Shown here one piece after another: positions 1 through 6,631 of a stretch of 11,920 nt of DNA (position 1 is its first letter; each line of letters starts with the position of its first letter). The DNA is from CALJIC01 sp039805565. GTDB lineage: Bacteria > Chloroflexota > Chloroflexia > Chloroflexales > Roseiflexaceae. The stretch covers positions 1 to 11,920 of the forward strand of contig JBDLTZ010000280.1 in assembly GCA_039805565.1 (NCBI GenBank), given 5' to 3'. The position numbers and the translations under genes are program-made. Under the pieces are notes generated by a model, which was not told the origin of the DNA, made no database searches, and saw only the letters and a list, made by a program, of their open reading frames with translations.

Positions 1-44
1 CGTTTGGGACACACAGAGAGGTCGGCGCCGGGAGTTGTTTGTTG

Positions 45-70
45 GGTTTACCTCACAAGGAGGTGAAACC
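45..70 (-). promoter_or_regulatory. Leader hairpin downstream of the outward promoter
   Basis: On the + strand GGTTTACCTC (45-54) and GAGGTGAAACC (60-70) form a 10-bp stem with one bulged base and a 5-base loop. In the minus-strand transcript the 5' arm and loop read TCACCTCCTT, which equals the anti-Shine-Dalgarno end of 16S rRNA. The 3' arm contains GAGGT. The hairpin lies 14-39 bases after the presumed transcription start, so it would be in the 5' leader of the off-window gene. It may be a translational control element, or the resemblance may be chance. No known riboswitch or leader class was recognised. Confidence 0.4.
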
Positions 71-90
71 GTCTGATTTCGGTGAGCGGT

Positions 91-119
91 AGTATAGCAC
101 GCTGACGGTGAGGTGTCAA
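91..119 (-). promoter_or_regulatory. Sigma70-type promoter reading leftwards out of the window
   Basis: On the minus strand the -35 box reads TTGACA (119-114, exact consensus) and the -10 box reads TATACT (96-91, five of six). The spacer is exactly 17 bases. Transcription would start near position 84 and run off the left edge. The gene it serves is not in the window, so its identity is unknown. This is the best promoter match in the window and it stands out against GC-rich surroundings. Confidence 0.75.
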
Positions 120-173
120 GAGCCCTATGGTACGTTTTCAATCTGATGCTTTGCTCTCTGCCCTGTGGGCGCA

Positions 174-203
174 CTGATGATCAGTACGAGAATACGCTAT
201 AAT
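174..203 (+). promoter_or_regulatory. Candidate promoter for the M16 peptidase pair
   Basis: A perfect -10 hexamer TATAAT lies at 198-203. Upstream the -35 is weak: CTGATG at 174-179 matches TTGACA at three of six positions with an 18-base spacer. It would give a leader of about 175 bases before the ATG at 386. The strong -10 in GC-rich DNA makes it plausible, but the -35 is poor. Confidence 0.4.
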
Positions 204-385
204 GATCTACTGAACAGGTTTGCCTACGTGCAGAAAGTTTCGTTCTGGCACTTGGCTCTGCCGCGTGTGGCGTTGAGCCCCTCTGCTCAGTCGTATGTGG
301 TGCTGCGCATTGGCGTGGTGCTCAAGCTACTGTGTTGAACAGCGATATGCCCATGGGCACTCGGCGATAGAGAAAGAGCATTCAC

Positions 386-1675
386 ATGTCTGAGATTCAC
401 ACGCACACGCTGTCGAACGGTATGCTCGTCCTGACGCGTGAGTCCCATAGCGCTCCCGTGGCGACGTGTTTCGTTTGGTATCGCGTCGGCTCGCGCAACG
501 AGACGCTCGGGAATACTGGGATCTCGCACTGGGTGGAGCACATGCTCTTCAAGGGCACACCAAATATCCCGAAGGGTGCGATGGACCGCCTGATTGCGCG
601 TAATGGGGGCACCTTCAACGGCTTTACCTCGAACGACTACACTGCCTACTTCGAGACACTACCCTCCGATCGAATTGAGCTGGGGTTACAGATCGAGTCC
701 GATCGGATGGTGAATTCGCTCTTCGAGCCCGACGAGGTCGAGAGCGAGCGAACAGTGATTATCGCCGAGCGCGAGGGGTACGAGAACGACCCTGACTTCT
801 GGTTGAACGAGGCAGTGATGGCTGCCGCATTCCAGATACATCCCTACCGCAACGAGGTGATCGGCTGGAAGAGCGACCTGCTGGCACTCACGCGTGAGCA
901 ACTCGTCAACCACTATCAGACCTTCTACACGCCAAATAACGCGGTGCTGGTGCTCGTTGGGGATTTCAAGACCGATGCGATGCTGCGCGATGTCGAGCGC
1001 GCCTTCGGGCAACTGCCTGCTGGCCCCTCGCTGACACCGGTGAGGATCGAGGAGCCTGAGCAGCAGGGTGAGCGACGAGTGGTGGTGCGCCGCCCAGGTC
1101 CCGCGCAGTACGTCCAGATGGCCTACCACGCCCCCGGCTGTCGCCACGCGGACTTCCCAGCACTGCTGGTGCTCGATGCCGTACTCTCCGGTGCGAAGCC
1201 GCTCTCGTTCGGAGGTGGTGCTCAGACGAACCGCAGCGCACGTCTCTACCGGGCGCTTGTGGAGACGCAGCTGGCCACGTATGCCGGTTCGGGCTTCCGC
1301 GCGACGATCGACCCGCACCTGTTCGAGTTCAGCGCGACGGTCCAGGATGGGCACTCTGCCGATGACGTTGAGGCCGCGTTGATCGCGGAGGTGGAGAAGA
1401 TCCAGCAGGACGGTGTCAGCGCTGATGAGATGGCGAAGGTGCAGAAGCAGGTGCGGGCCCAGATCGCGTACTCCGGTGAGAGTGTGACAAACCAGGCGCT
1501 GCTGCTTGGCATGTGGGAGACGCTGGATAGCTTCCGGCGCAATGACACGCTGCTGGAGCAGGTCCAAGCAGTGACGGCAGACGACGTGCAGCGCGCGGCC
1601 CAGACGTATCTGGTGGAGCGGCGGCGTACCGTAGGGCATTTCATCCCGACGACAACTGAGCCGCTGAGTGAGTGA
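386..1675 (+). CDS. M16 family zinc metallopeptidase, catalytically competent subunit
   Basis: The 429-residue product has the two-domain layout of subfamily M16B (mitochondrial processing peptidase beta-like) peptidases. The inverted zinc motif HxxEH is present as HWVEH (residues 48-52), and E128 is about 76 residues later, where the third zinc ligand of the family lies. The usual LFKGT follows the motif. The second half (from about residue 230) has a glycine-rich stretch, FGGG, before the conserved RLYRALVE-type segment; the family normally has this as a short GGG-SRLY loop. No signal peptide is seen, so a cytoplasmic protease acting on peptides or unfolded proteins is likely. The ATG at 386 has only a weak purine-rich ribosome site (AGAAAGAG, 371-378). 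The next gene encodes an inactive paralogue, which fits an active/inactive heterodimer. The physiological substrate cannot be read from the sequence. Confidence 0.93.
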   Translation: MSEIHTHTLSNGMLVLTRESHSAPVATCFVWYRVGSRNETLGNTGISHWVEHMLFKGTPNIPKGAMDRLIARNGGTFNGFTSNDYTAYFETLPSDRIELGLQIESDRMVNSLFEPDEVESERTVIIAEREGYENDPDFWLNEAVMAAAFQIHPYRNEVIGWKSDLLALTREQLVNHYQTFYTPNNAVLVLVGDFKTDAMLRDVERAFGQLPAGPSLTPVRIEEPEQQGERRVVVRRPGPAQYVQMAYHAPGCRHADFPALLVLDAVLSGAKPLSFGGGAQTNRSARLYRALVETQLATYAGSGFRATIDPHLFEFSATVQDGHSADDVEAALIAEVEKIQQDGVSADEMAKVQKQVRAQIAYSGESVTNQALLLGMWETLDSFRRNDTLLEQVQAVTADDVQRAAQTYLVERRRTVGHFIPTTTEPLSE

Positions 1676-1682
1676 GCGTGTA

Positions 1683-1716
1683 GGCGGGCGCGGGCAGTCA
1701 ACTGTCCGCGCCCGCC
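1683..1716 (+). terminator. Intercistronic hairpin between the two M16 genes
   Basis: A 16-bp stem is formed by 1683-1698 and 1701-1716, with one G-U pair and only two unpaired bases (CA) at the tip. It is followed by TTCTCTC, which is pyrimidine-rich but not a true U-tract. The stem starts seven bases after the first stop codon and ends 35 bases before the next start. That leaves no room for a separate promoter after it. It may attenuate transcription or stabilise the upstream mRNA rather than fully terminate. Confidence 0.55.
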
Positions 1717-1751
1717 TTCTCTCAGTGGCGCAGTGATTGATTGGAGAACGC

Positions 1752-3029
1752 ATGGCAACTCCACAGACGTCTATCGAGACAGCGACGCGGTACGTCCTGT
1801 CGAACGGCATGGTCGCTCTGGTTCAGCGTAACGAGGGCAGCCGGACAGTGAGCGTGCGTGGCGAGGTACGCGCAGGTGCCGTGAATGAGCCTGCCGAGCG
1901 CACCGGATTGTCGGCCTTCACAGGCGCATCGCTGATCCGCGGCACTGAACGGCGCTCGTTCCAGGAGATCGTAGCGACAACTGAGGCGTTGGGGGTGAGC
2001 GTGAATGCGGGTGGCGGCATGCACTCGAGCGGCTTCGGCGGCCGGGCACTCTCTGAGGATCTGCCGCTCGTTTTGGAGATTCTCTCTGACATGCTGCGGA
2101 CGCCGACCTTCCCGGCGCAGGAGGTCGAGCGGCTGCGTGGCCAGTTCCTGATGGGCCTGCGAGAGAATGAGCAGGATACTCGCGTGCAGGCTTCGCGCGT
2201 GGTACGTTCGCTTATGTTCCCGCCGGAGCACCCCTACAGCCGGCTCAGCAGCGGCACCCCCGACACAGTGGCCGCGATCACGCGTGAGGACCTTGCCGCC
2301 TTCCACCGGCTGTACCACCCTGCCGCTGCGATGGTGGCAGTGGTGGGCGATGTGGACCCGGCACGTGTCATCGATGACCTGGAGCGGGCCTTCGGTGCGT
2401 GGGAGGTCCAGGGCGACCCGCCGCGCCTTGAGCTCCCGGGGGTGACAACGATCCGTGGCATCCAGCGACGCGACATAGCAATGGACGGTAAGAGCCAAAG
2501 TGATGTGATCTGGGGTGTGCACGGTCTCTCGCGGCTGTCGCCGGATTACTACACGGCGAGCGTAGCAAATATGATCCTGGGGCGGATCGGGCTAGGCGGC
2601 CGGCTCGGGGAAAATGTGCGCGAGAGCCGCGGCCTGGCCTACTACTGCGGCAGCAGCCTTGATACGGACCTGGGCGCCGGACCGTGGGCTGCTCTGGCGG
2701 GTGTGAACCCGGCACATGTGGATGAAGCGATCGAGGCGATCGTGTTTGAGATCGACCGCTTTCTGAACGGCGGGCCGACCGACGCGGAGATGAGCGACGC
2801 GCAGGACTTCATGACAGGCAGTCTGGTGCTGGGCCTGGAGACGAACGACGGTATCGCCGCCACTCTTCTGGGCATCGAGCGCTATAGCCTCGGGTTGGAC
2901 TACATCGGCCGCTACCCCGCCCTCATCCGCTCGATCACCGCCGAGGATGTGGTGCGTGTAGCGCGCAAGTATCTCTCGGCCACGGATTACGTGGTGGTGA
3001 CGGCTGGGCCGGCGAGGGGTGAGGTTTGA
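1752..3029 (+). CDS. M16 family peptidase-like protein, non-catalytic subunit
   Basis: A 425-residue paralogue of the preceding gene with the same two-domain fold. The segment that should hold HxxEH reads GLSAFTGASLIRGT, so both histidines and the glutamate are gone and the protein cannot bind zinc there. It keeps the Arg-Tyr pair typical of the inactive partner in bacterial M16B heterodimers, in the segment RESRGLAYY (residues 290-298). By analogy with processing peptidase alpha/beta pairs, it probably helps form the substrate chamber with the upstream subunit. I chose the ATG at 1752, which has GGAGA four bases upstream (1743-1747). An in-frame TTG at 1737 would add five residues but lacks a ribosome site. 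The gene follows its partner by 76 bases, across a strong hairpin. Confidence 0.9.
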   Translation: MATPQTSIETATRYVLSNGMVALVQRNEGSRTVSVRGEVRAGAVNEPAERTGLSAFTGASLIRGTERRSFQEIVATTEALGVSVNAGGGMHSSGFGGRALSEDLPLVLEILSDMLRTPTFPAQEVERLRGQFLMGLRENEQDTRVQASRVVRSLMFPPEHPYSRLSSGTPDTVAAITREDLAAFHRLYHPAAAMVAVVGDVDPARVIDDLERAFGAWEVQGDPPRLELPGVTTIRGIQRRDIAMDGKSQSDVIWGVHGLSRLSPDYYTASVANMILGRIGLGGRLGENVRESRGLAYYCGSSLDTDLGAGPWAALAGVNPAHVDEAIEAIVFEIDRFLNGGPTDAEMSDAQDFMTGSLVLGLETNDGIAATLLGIERYSLGLDYIGRYPALIRSITAEDVVRVARKYLSATDYVVVTAGPARGEV

Positions 3030-3071
3030 GGCGTGATTCGTAAGCCCTCGCGGCTCGCGATGTGATGAAAG

Positions 3072-3120
3072 AACCGGGGGCCGGGGCGGTGCGTAGATCC
3101 TCCCGGTCCCCGGTTGTTTG
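3072..3120 (+). terminator. Probable terminator after the M16 pair
   Basis: A 14-bp stem is made by 3072-3085 and 3102-3115 (AACCGGGG arm type) with one G-U pair and a 16-base loop. It is followed by GTTTGTGTG, a partly T-rich tail. It lies 42 bases after the stop of the inactive M16 gene and ends just before the ATG of the next gene. This is where transcription of the peptidase pair would end. Confidence 0.6.
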
Positions 3121-3127
3121 TGTGACG

Positions 3128-3955
3128 ATGCTTCGTTATGGACAGCTGACTGTCGAGGGTCGCACGGTGCGGTATGTCACTGAGGGGAGTGGCCCGCCGT
3201 TGATGCTGCTGCACGGCCCTCCCTTCGACCACCGCCTGTGGGCGCCGGTGATCCCGTACCTCGCGGGTCGCTTCCGTGTCGTGGCGCTGGATGTGCCTGC
3301 CCTTGACGGGCCTGTGGCAGCAGTAAATCTCTCGCCGGATCAGCTTGTGCGGACGGCCGCGGGGTTTGCTACAGCCGCCCAGATTGTGCCGTGCGCTGTG
3401 GCGGGAGCTTCGCTTGGCGGGGCGGTGGCACTAGGTCTCGCCGCACGCTACCCCGAGCGGGTGAGCGCGCTGGTGCTTGTGGGGTCGGCGGGGCTGGAGT
3501 GGTGGCCGCAGACGCCTCAGGCCCGCTTCGCCCGCTGGGCGCGGCGGGTGCCAGGCCTCCTGGATGCTGTGATGCGCCTCGCGCCGCAGCCCCGCGCGCA
3601 CGCGCTCCTCAGCTCAGTCCTGGCCGATGACTCCGCCATCGACGGCACCCTCGTCGGGCAGGTCGCCTCGGTCTTCAGGAGCGCATCGGGCCGGCGCGCG
3701 CTGATACAGACACTGCGGCAGCTGGACGGGTGGGAGCGTCTGCGGCGGCAGGTGGGGGCCGTGCGTGCGCCGGCACTACTGGCCTGGGGCGAGCGTGACG
3801 AGGCGTACCCACTGCCGACCGCAGAGCGGCTGAGACACGCGATCTCGGGCGCGCGCCTGGTGACGCTGGCGGGTGCCGGCCATCTGCTCACTGTCGAGCG
3901 GCCGGTGGAGCTCGCCGCGCTGATGCGCAATTTCCTTCTTGAGCCTAGACGGTAG
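3128..3955 (+). CDS. Alpha/beta hydrolase fold protein
   Basis: The 275-residue product has all landmarks of the alpha/beta hydrolase family. It has the oxyanion HG motif (LMLLHG, residues 25-30), the nucleophile elbow GASLGG with S95, the acid D224 in WGERDEAYP, and H252 in GAGH. No signal peptide or membrane segment is seen, so it is probably cytoplasmic. The substrate is unknown; esterase, lipase or C-C hydrolase activity are all possible. The frame is open upstream to a GTG at 3062, but that extension runs through the hairpin at 3072-3115 and encodes nothing like the family. I therefore prefer the ATG at 3128, although no clear ribosome binding site precedes it. It ends 50 bases before the first ABC transporter gene on the same strand and may be co-transcribed with it. 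Confidence 0.85.
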   Translation: MLRYGQLTVEGRTVRYVTEGSGPPLMLLHGPPFDHRLWAPVIPYLAGRFRVVALDVPALDGPVAAVNLSPDQLVRTAAGFATAAQIVPCAVAGASLGGAVALGLAARYPERVSALVLVGSAGLEWWPQTPQARFARWARRVPGLLDAVMRLAPQPRAHALLSSVLADDSAIDGTLVGQVASVFRSASGRRALIQTLRQLDGWERLRRQVGAVRAPALLAWGERDEAYPLPTAERLRHAISGARLVTLAGAGHLLTVERPVELAALMRNFLLEPRR

Positions 3956-4005
3956 GCGTCACTCCCGCGGCGCGCTGGCCGCGATCTGACACAGGAGTAC
4001 AGAAT

Positions 4006-5889
4006 TTGACCGCTCGAGAGTTTACGGTGGCTGGTGAGCATGTGTACGACCGCCGCACGCCGGTCCGATGGGTTGCGTCGCACATGCTGCGCTACCCGCT
4101 GTTGCCGATAGTCTTCCTCGTGACGACGATCGGGATGGCGGTGGCCTACAGCTACACTGCCGTGCTGGTGGGGCAGGCCTTCGATGTGGTGGCCCGCGGC
4201 GGTGGCGCGGCGGCGCTGGTGTCGGCGGCGGTGGCCGTGCTGCTGGCGCGGCTGCTCTACGGCGGGCTGGACTTCGTCAACAGCTTCTCGGTGCAGTTCC
4301 TGGCGCAGCTGGTGGAGCGCGATGCGCGCGAGGAGCTGTACATCAGTCTGCTCGGTAAGAGCCAGACCTTCCACAATCGCCAGCGTGTGGGCGATATCAT
4401 GGCGCGCGCGACGAACGACGTGCAGCAGCTCAATCCGATGTTGAGCCCGGGGCTGAGCCTGATCTGCGAGGCGGCGATCAGCATCGTGGTGCCGCTAGTG
4501 GTGATCGGGGCGACGCTGGGGGGCGAGCTGCTGCTGGCTCCGCTGGTGTTCCTGGTGACCTTCGTGTTCGCGCTGCGGCGCTACAGCGCTCAGCTCGCCC
4601 CGGTGGCTGGGGCCTTGCGCGGTCAGTTCGGCGTGATGAACGCGGGCCTGGCGGAGGCTGTGAGCGGCATCGAGGTGGTTAAGGGGTACGCGCAGGAGGG
4701 CCAGGAGCGCAAGAAGTTTGCCCAGAGCGCCCGCGGCTTCCGCGACCTGTTCGTGCGCGAGGGGGATGTTCAGGCGCGCTATCTGCCGCTGCTGCTGTAC
4801 GGCCTGCTCTATGGCCTGGCGCTGGGGCACGCGCTGCTGCTGTTCCTGAACGGTCAGCTCTCGGTGGGCGATGTGATCGCCTACATGGGCCTGCTGGAGG
4901 TGCTGCGCTTCCCGACCTACATTTCGCTCTTCACCTTCTCCGCGGTGCAGCTCGGGCTGGCGGGCGCCGAGCGCATCCTGCAGATGCTGAAGGCCGAGAC
5001 CGACCTGGATGAGAACAGCGCAGGGTACAGCGCGCAGCTGCGCGGCGAGATCGCCTTCAAGGGCGTGAGCTTCGGGTATGCGGGCGAAGGGCGAAAGACC
5101 AAGGACCAAGGACCAGGCGCTGAGGACCACGCTGAGAGTACACCTCGTGAAGCAGGCGCTCCTCTTTCCTCCTTTGTCCTTTCTCCTCCGGCGTTGGTCC
5201 TCAAGGACATCTCGTTCCACATCAACCCGGGCGAGATCGTGGCGGTCGTGGGACAGACCGGCTCAGGCAAGACGACACTGACGCGGCTGGTGAATCGCAT
5301 CTTCGACGCCAGCGCGGGGCGGGTGCTGATCGACGGGGTGGATGTGCGGGAGTGGAGCCTGGACTCGCTGCGGTCGCAGATCTCGACGATCGAGCAGGAT
5401 ATCTTCCTGTTCTCGCGCAGCATCGCCGACAACATCGCCTTCGGGGCGGCGGGCAACGCGACGCGCGAGCAGATCGAGCGGGCGGCACGTGAGGCGCAGG
5501 CCCACGCCTTCATCGCCGAGCTGCCCGACGGCTACGACACCATTATCGGCGAGCGCGGCGTGACCCTCTCGGGCGGGCAGCGGCAGCGCCTGGCGATCGC
5601 GCGCGCCTTTCTGACCGACCCGCGCATCCTCATCCTGGACGACTCAACCAGCGCTATCGACAGCGCCACTGAGGACGAGATCCAGAAGGCCATGCGTCGC
5701 ATCATGACTGGCCGCACCACACTGCTGATCACGCATCGCCTGTCGCAGATCCGCTGGGCGGACCGGGTGCTGGTGCTGCGGCGGGGCGAGCTGGCGGCCC
5801 AAGGTACCCACGACGAGCTGCTCGCCACGAGCGAGGCCTACCGCCGCATCTTTGCGCGCTACGAGGAGACAGAGGGAGTACGGCGTTGA
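4006..5889 (+). CDS. ABC exporter half-transporter, fused membrane and ATPase domains, degenerate catalytic site
   Basis: The 627-residue protein has a six-helix exporter membrane domain (hydrophobic spans near residues 31-55, 67-90, 144-190 and 259-300) followed by a nucleotide-binding domain. Walker A is GQTGSGKTT (416-424), the signature is LSGGQ (521-525), Walker B ends LILDD with D545 and D546, and the switch histidine is H577. At D546 the family normally has the catalytic glutamate. Asp here is the hallmark of the degenerate site of heterodimeric exporters such as TM287/288. The TTG start at 4006 is backed by AGGAG (3993-3997) with 8-base spacing. Between the membrane domain and the ATPase core, residues 359-395 are a low-complexity insert encoded by a repeat. 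The likely partner is the half-transporter at 6632. The cargo (lipid, drug or peptide) cannot be inferred. Confidence 0.93.
   Translation: MTAREFTVAGEHVYDRRTPVRWVASHMLRYPLLPIVFLVTTIGMAVAYSYTAVLVGQAFDVVARGGGAAALVSAAVAVLLARLLYGGLDFVNSFSVQFLAQLVERDAREELYISLLGKSQTFHNRQRVGDIMARATNDVQQLNPMLSPGLSLICEAAISIVVPLVVIGATLGGELLLAPLVFLVTFVFALRRYSAQLAPVAGALRGQFGVMNAGLAEAVSGIEVVKGYAQEGQERKKFAQSARGFRDLFVREGDVQARYLPLLLYGLLYGLALGHALLLFLNGQLSVGDVIAYMGLLEVLRFPTYISLFTFSAVQLGLAGAERILQMLKAETDLDENSAGYSAQLRGEIAFKGVSFGYAGEGRKTKDQGPGAEDHAESTPREAGAPLSSFVLSPPALVLKDISFHINPGEIVAVVGQTGSGKTTLTRLVNRIFDASAGRVLIDGVDVREWSLDSLRSQISTIEQDIFLFSRSIADNIAFGAAGNATREQIERAAREAQAHAFIAELPDGYDTIIGERGVTLSGGQRQRLAIARAFLTDPRILILDDSTSAIDSATEDEIQKAMRRIMTGRTTLLITHRLSQIRWADRVLVLRRGELAAQGTHDELLATSEAYRRIFARYEETEGVRR
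5080..5190 (+). repeat. In-frame low-complexity repeat insert in the first ABC gene
   Basis: About 111 bases (37 codons) interrupt the normally short link between the beta strand ending FGY (residue 358) and the strand ALVLKD. The left part, 5086-5114, is a purine-rich GAAAGACCAAGGACC repeat. It matches 26 of 29 bases of the intergenic sequence at 11585-11613. The right part (about 5164-5186) is pyrimidine-rich (TCCTTTGTCCTTTCTCC) and resembles the reverse complement of the left. The encoded peptide is hydrophilic (KDQGPGAEDHA, residues 366-376) and shares the 7-residue pattern of the insert in the second ABC gene. Confidence 0.8.
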
Positions 5890-6623
5890 CGACTGACGAG
5901 GGACTGCGCCATATCCGGCTGGAGGGCGCCTTCAACGTACGGGATGTGGGCGGCTATACCACACGCGACGGGCAGCCGATCCGCTGGCGCCGACTGCTGC
6001 GGGCCGACAGCCTGCACCGCCTGCCGCCCAACAGCCAGCGGGCGCTGCTGGACTACGGCCTCGGCACGATCATCGACCTGCGGCGACCCTCCGAGGTGGC
6101 GCGCGACCCGAACGTGCTGGCCTCGGTCCCCGGCGTGATCTACCACAACCTGCCGGTGCTGCTGGATGACGACGGCGAGCGCATCGAGATTGCCTCCCAG
6201 ACCCCGGGCGACCTGTACATGTTCATGGTAGAGGAGCAGCAGCCGCAGCTGGCCGCGATCATGGCCTCACTGGCTGTGTCGCAGGCGCCCGCGCTGGTGC
6301 ACTGCTACGTCGGCAAAGACCGCACGGGCGTGGTGGTGGCGCTGGCGCTCGGCGCGGCGGGCGTGCCGCACGAGACGATCGCCGAGGACTACGCGCTCTC
6401 CGAGGAGCTGCTGGCGCCGCTGATGGCCGAGATCCGCGTGCGCCGGCTGCAGCTGGGGCTGGACGTAGACCGCTTCGACCGCCTGACCGGATCGCCCTAC
6501 GCGGCGATGCTGGGCGTGCTCGAGCACCTGGAGGCGCGCTACAGCGGCGTGCGGGGCTACCTGGAGACGATCGGGCTGACGCCGGCGCAGATCGAGCGGC
6601 TGCGGCAGCTGCTGGTGGAGTAG
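5886..6623 (+). CDS. Tyrosine-protein phosphatase (MptpB/IphP-like, Y_phosphatase3 family)
   Basis: The 245-residue protein has the N-terminal FNVRDVGGY motif (residues 18-26) and the P-loop HCYVGKDRTG (139-148) with catalytic C140 and R146. The Lys-Asp after the P-loop glycine (GKDRTG) is typical of the MptpB group, whose members can dephosphorylate tyrosine, serine/threonine or phosphoinositides. No signal peptide is evident. The TTG start overlaps the stop of the upstream ABC gene in the sequence TTGA (5886-5889), and GGGAG (5874-5878) sits seven bases ahead, so translation is probably coupled. The second ABC half-transporter follows eight bases later. The phosphatase is thus embedded between the two halves of a probable heterodimeric exporter, which suggests a shared function or shared regulation. 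Its substrate is unknown. Confidence 0.9.
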   Translation: MTTDEGLRHIRLEGAFNVRDVGGYTTRDGQPIRWRRLLRADSLHRLPPNSQRALLDYGLGTIIDLRRPSEVARDPNVLASVPGVIYHNLPVLLDDDGERIEIASQTPGDLYMFMVEEQQPQLAAIMASLAVSQAPALVHCYVGKDRTGVVVALALGAAGVPHETIAEDYALSEELLAPLMAEIRVRRLQLGLDVDRFDRLTGSPYAAMLGVLEHLEARYSGVRGYLETIGLTPAQIERLRQLLVE

Positions 6624-6631
6624 GAGGGGCC

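Larger units (their letters stand above)
1..385. other. Intergenic region without a convincing gene, carrying outward and inward promoters
   Basis: No open reading frame here has both a ribosome binding site and recognisable protein content. The stretch contains a consensus-like sigma70 promoter on the minus strand (91-119) with a hairpin in its presumed leader (45-70). It also holds a candidate + strand promoter (-10 at 198-203) and a 12-bp perfect palindrome (348-359) about 27 bases before the first gene. A 36-codon GTG frame at 228-338 is visible but has no ribosome binding site. The region therefore looks like a divergent control region between an off-window minus-strand gene and the M16 peptidase genes. 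Confidence 0.6.

Noticed and set aside
45..119. A 16S rRNA 3' end, because of TCACCTCCTT on the minus strand
   Set aside because: The conserved GGCTGGAT before it is absent, and a promoter lies only about 20-30 bases upstream.
228..338. 36-codon GTG-initiated frame in the first intergenic region (possible leader peptide)
   Set aside because: No ribosome binding site precedes it, and its composition is not distinctive. Kept only as a possibility.
686..1810. Long minus-strand open frame opposite the first M16 gene
   Set aside because: It is a mirror of a well-supported GC-rich gene. The peptide is His/Arg-rich without recognisable domain, and it runs across the intergenic hairpin.
1722..2522. 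Minus-strand open frame of 266 codons opposite the second M16 gene
   Set aside because: Shadow of the M16 paralogue; no domain and atypical composition.
5080..5190. Possible frameshift or pseudogene signal in the first ABC gene at the repeat
   Set aside because: The frame stays open through the insert and all ATPase motifs downstream are intact, so the gene looks functional.
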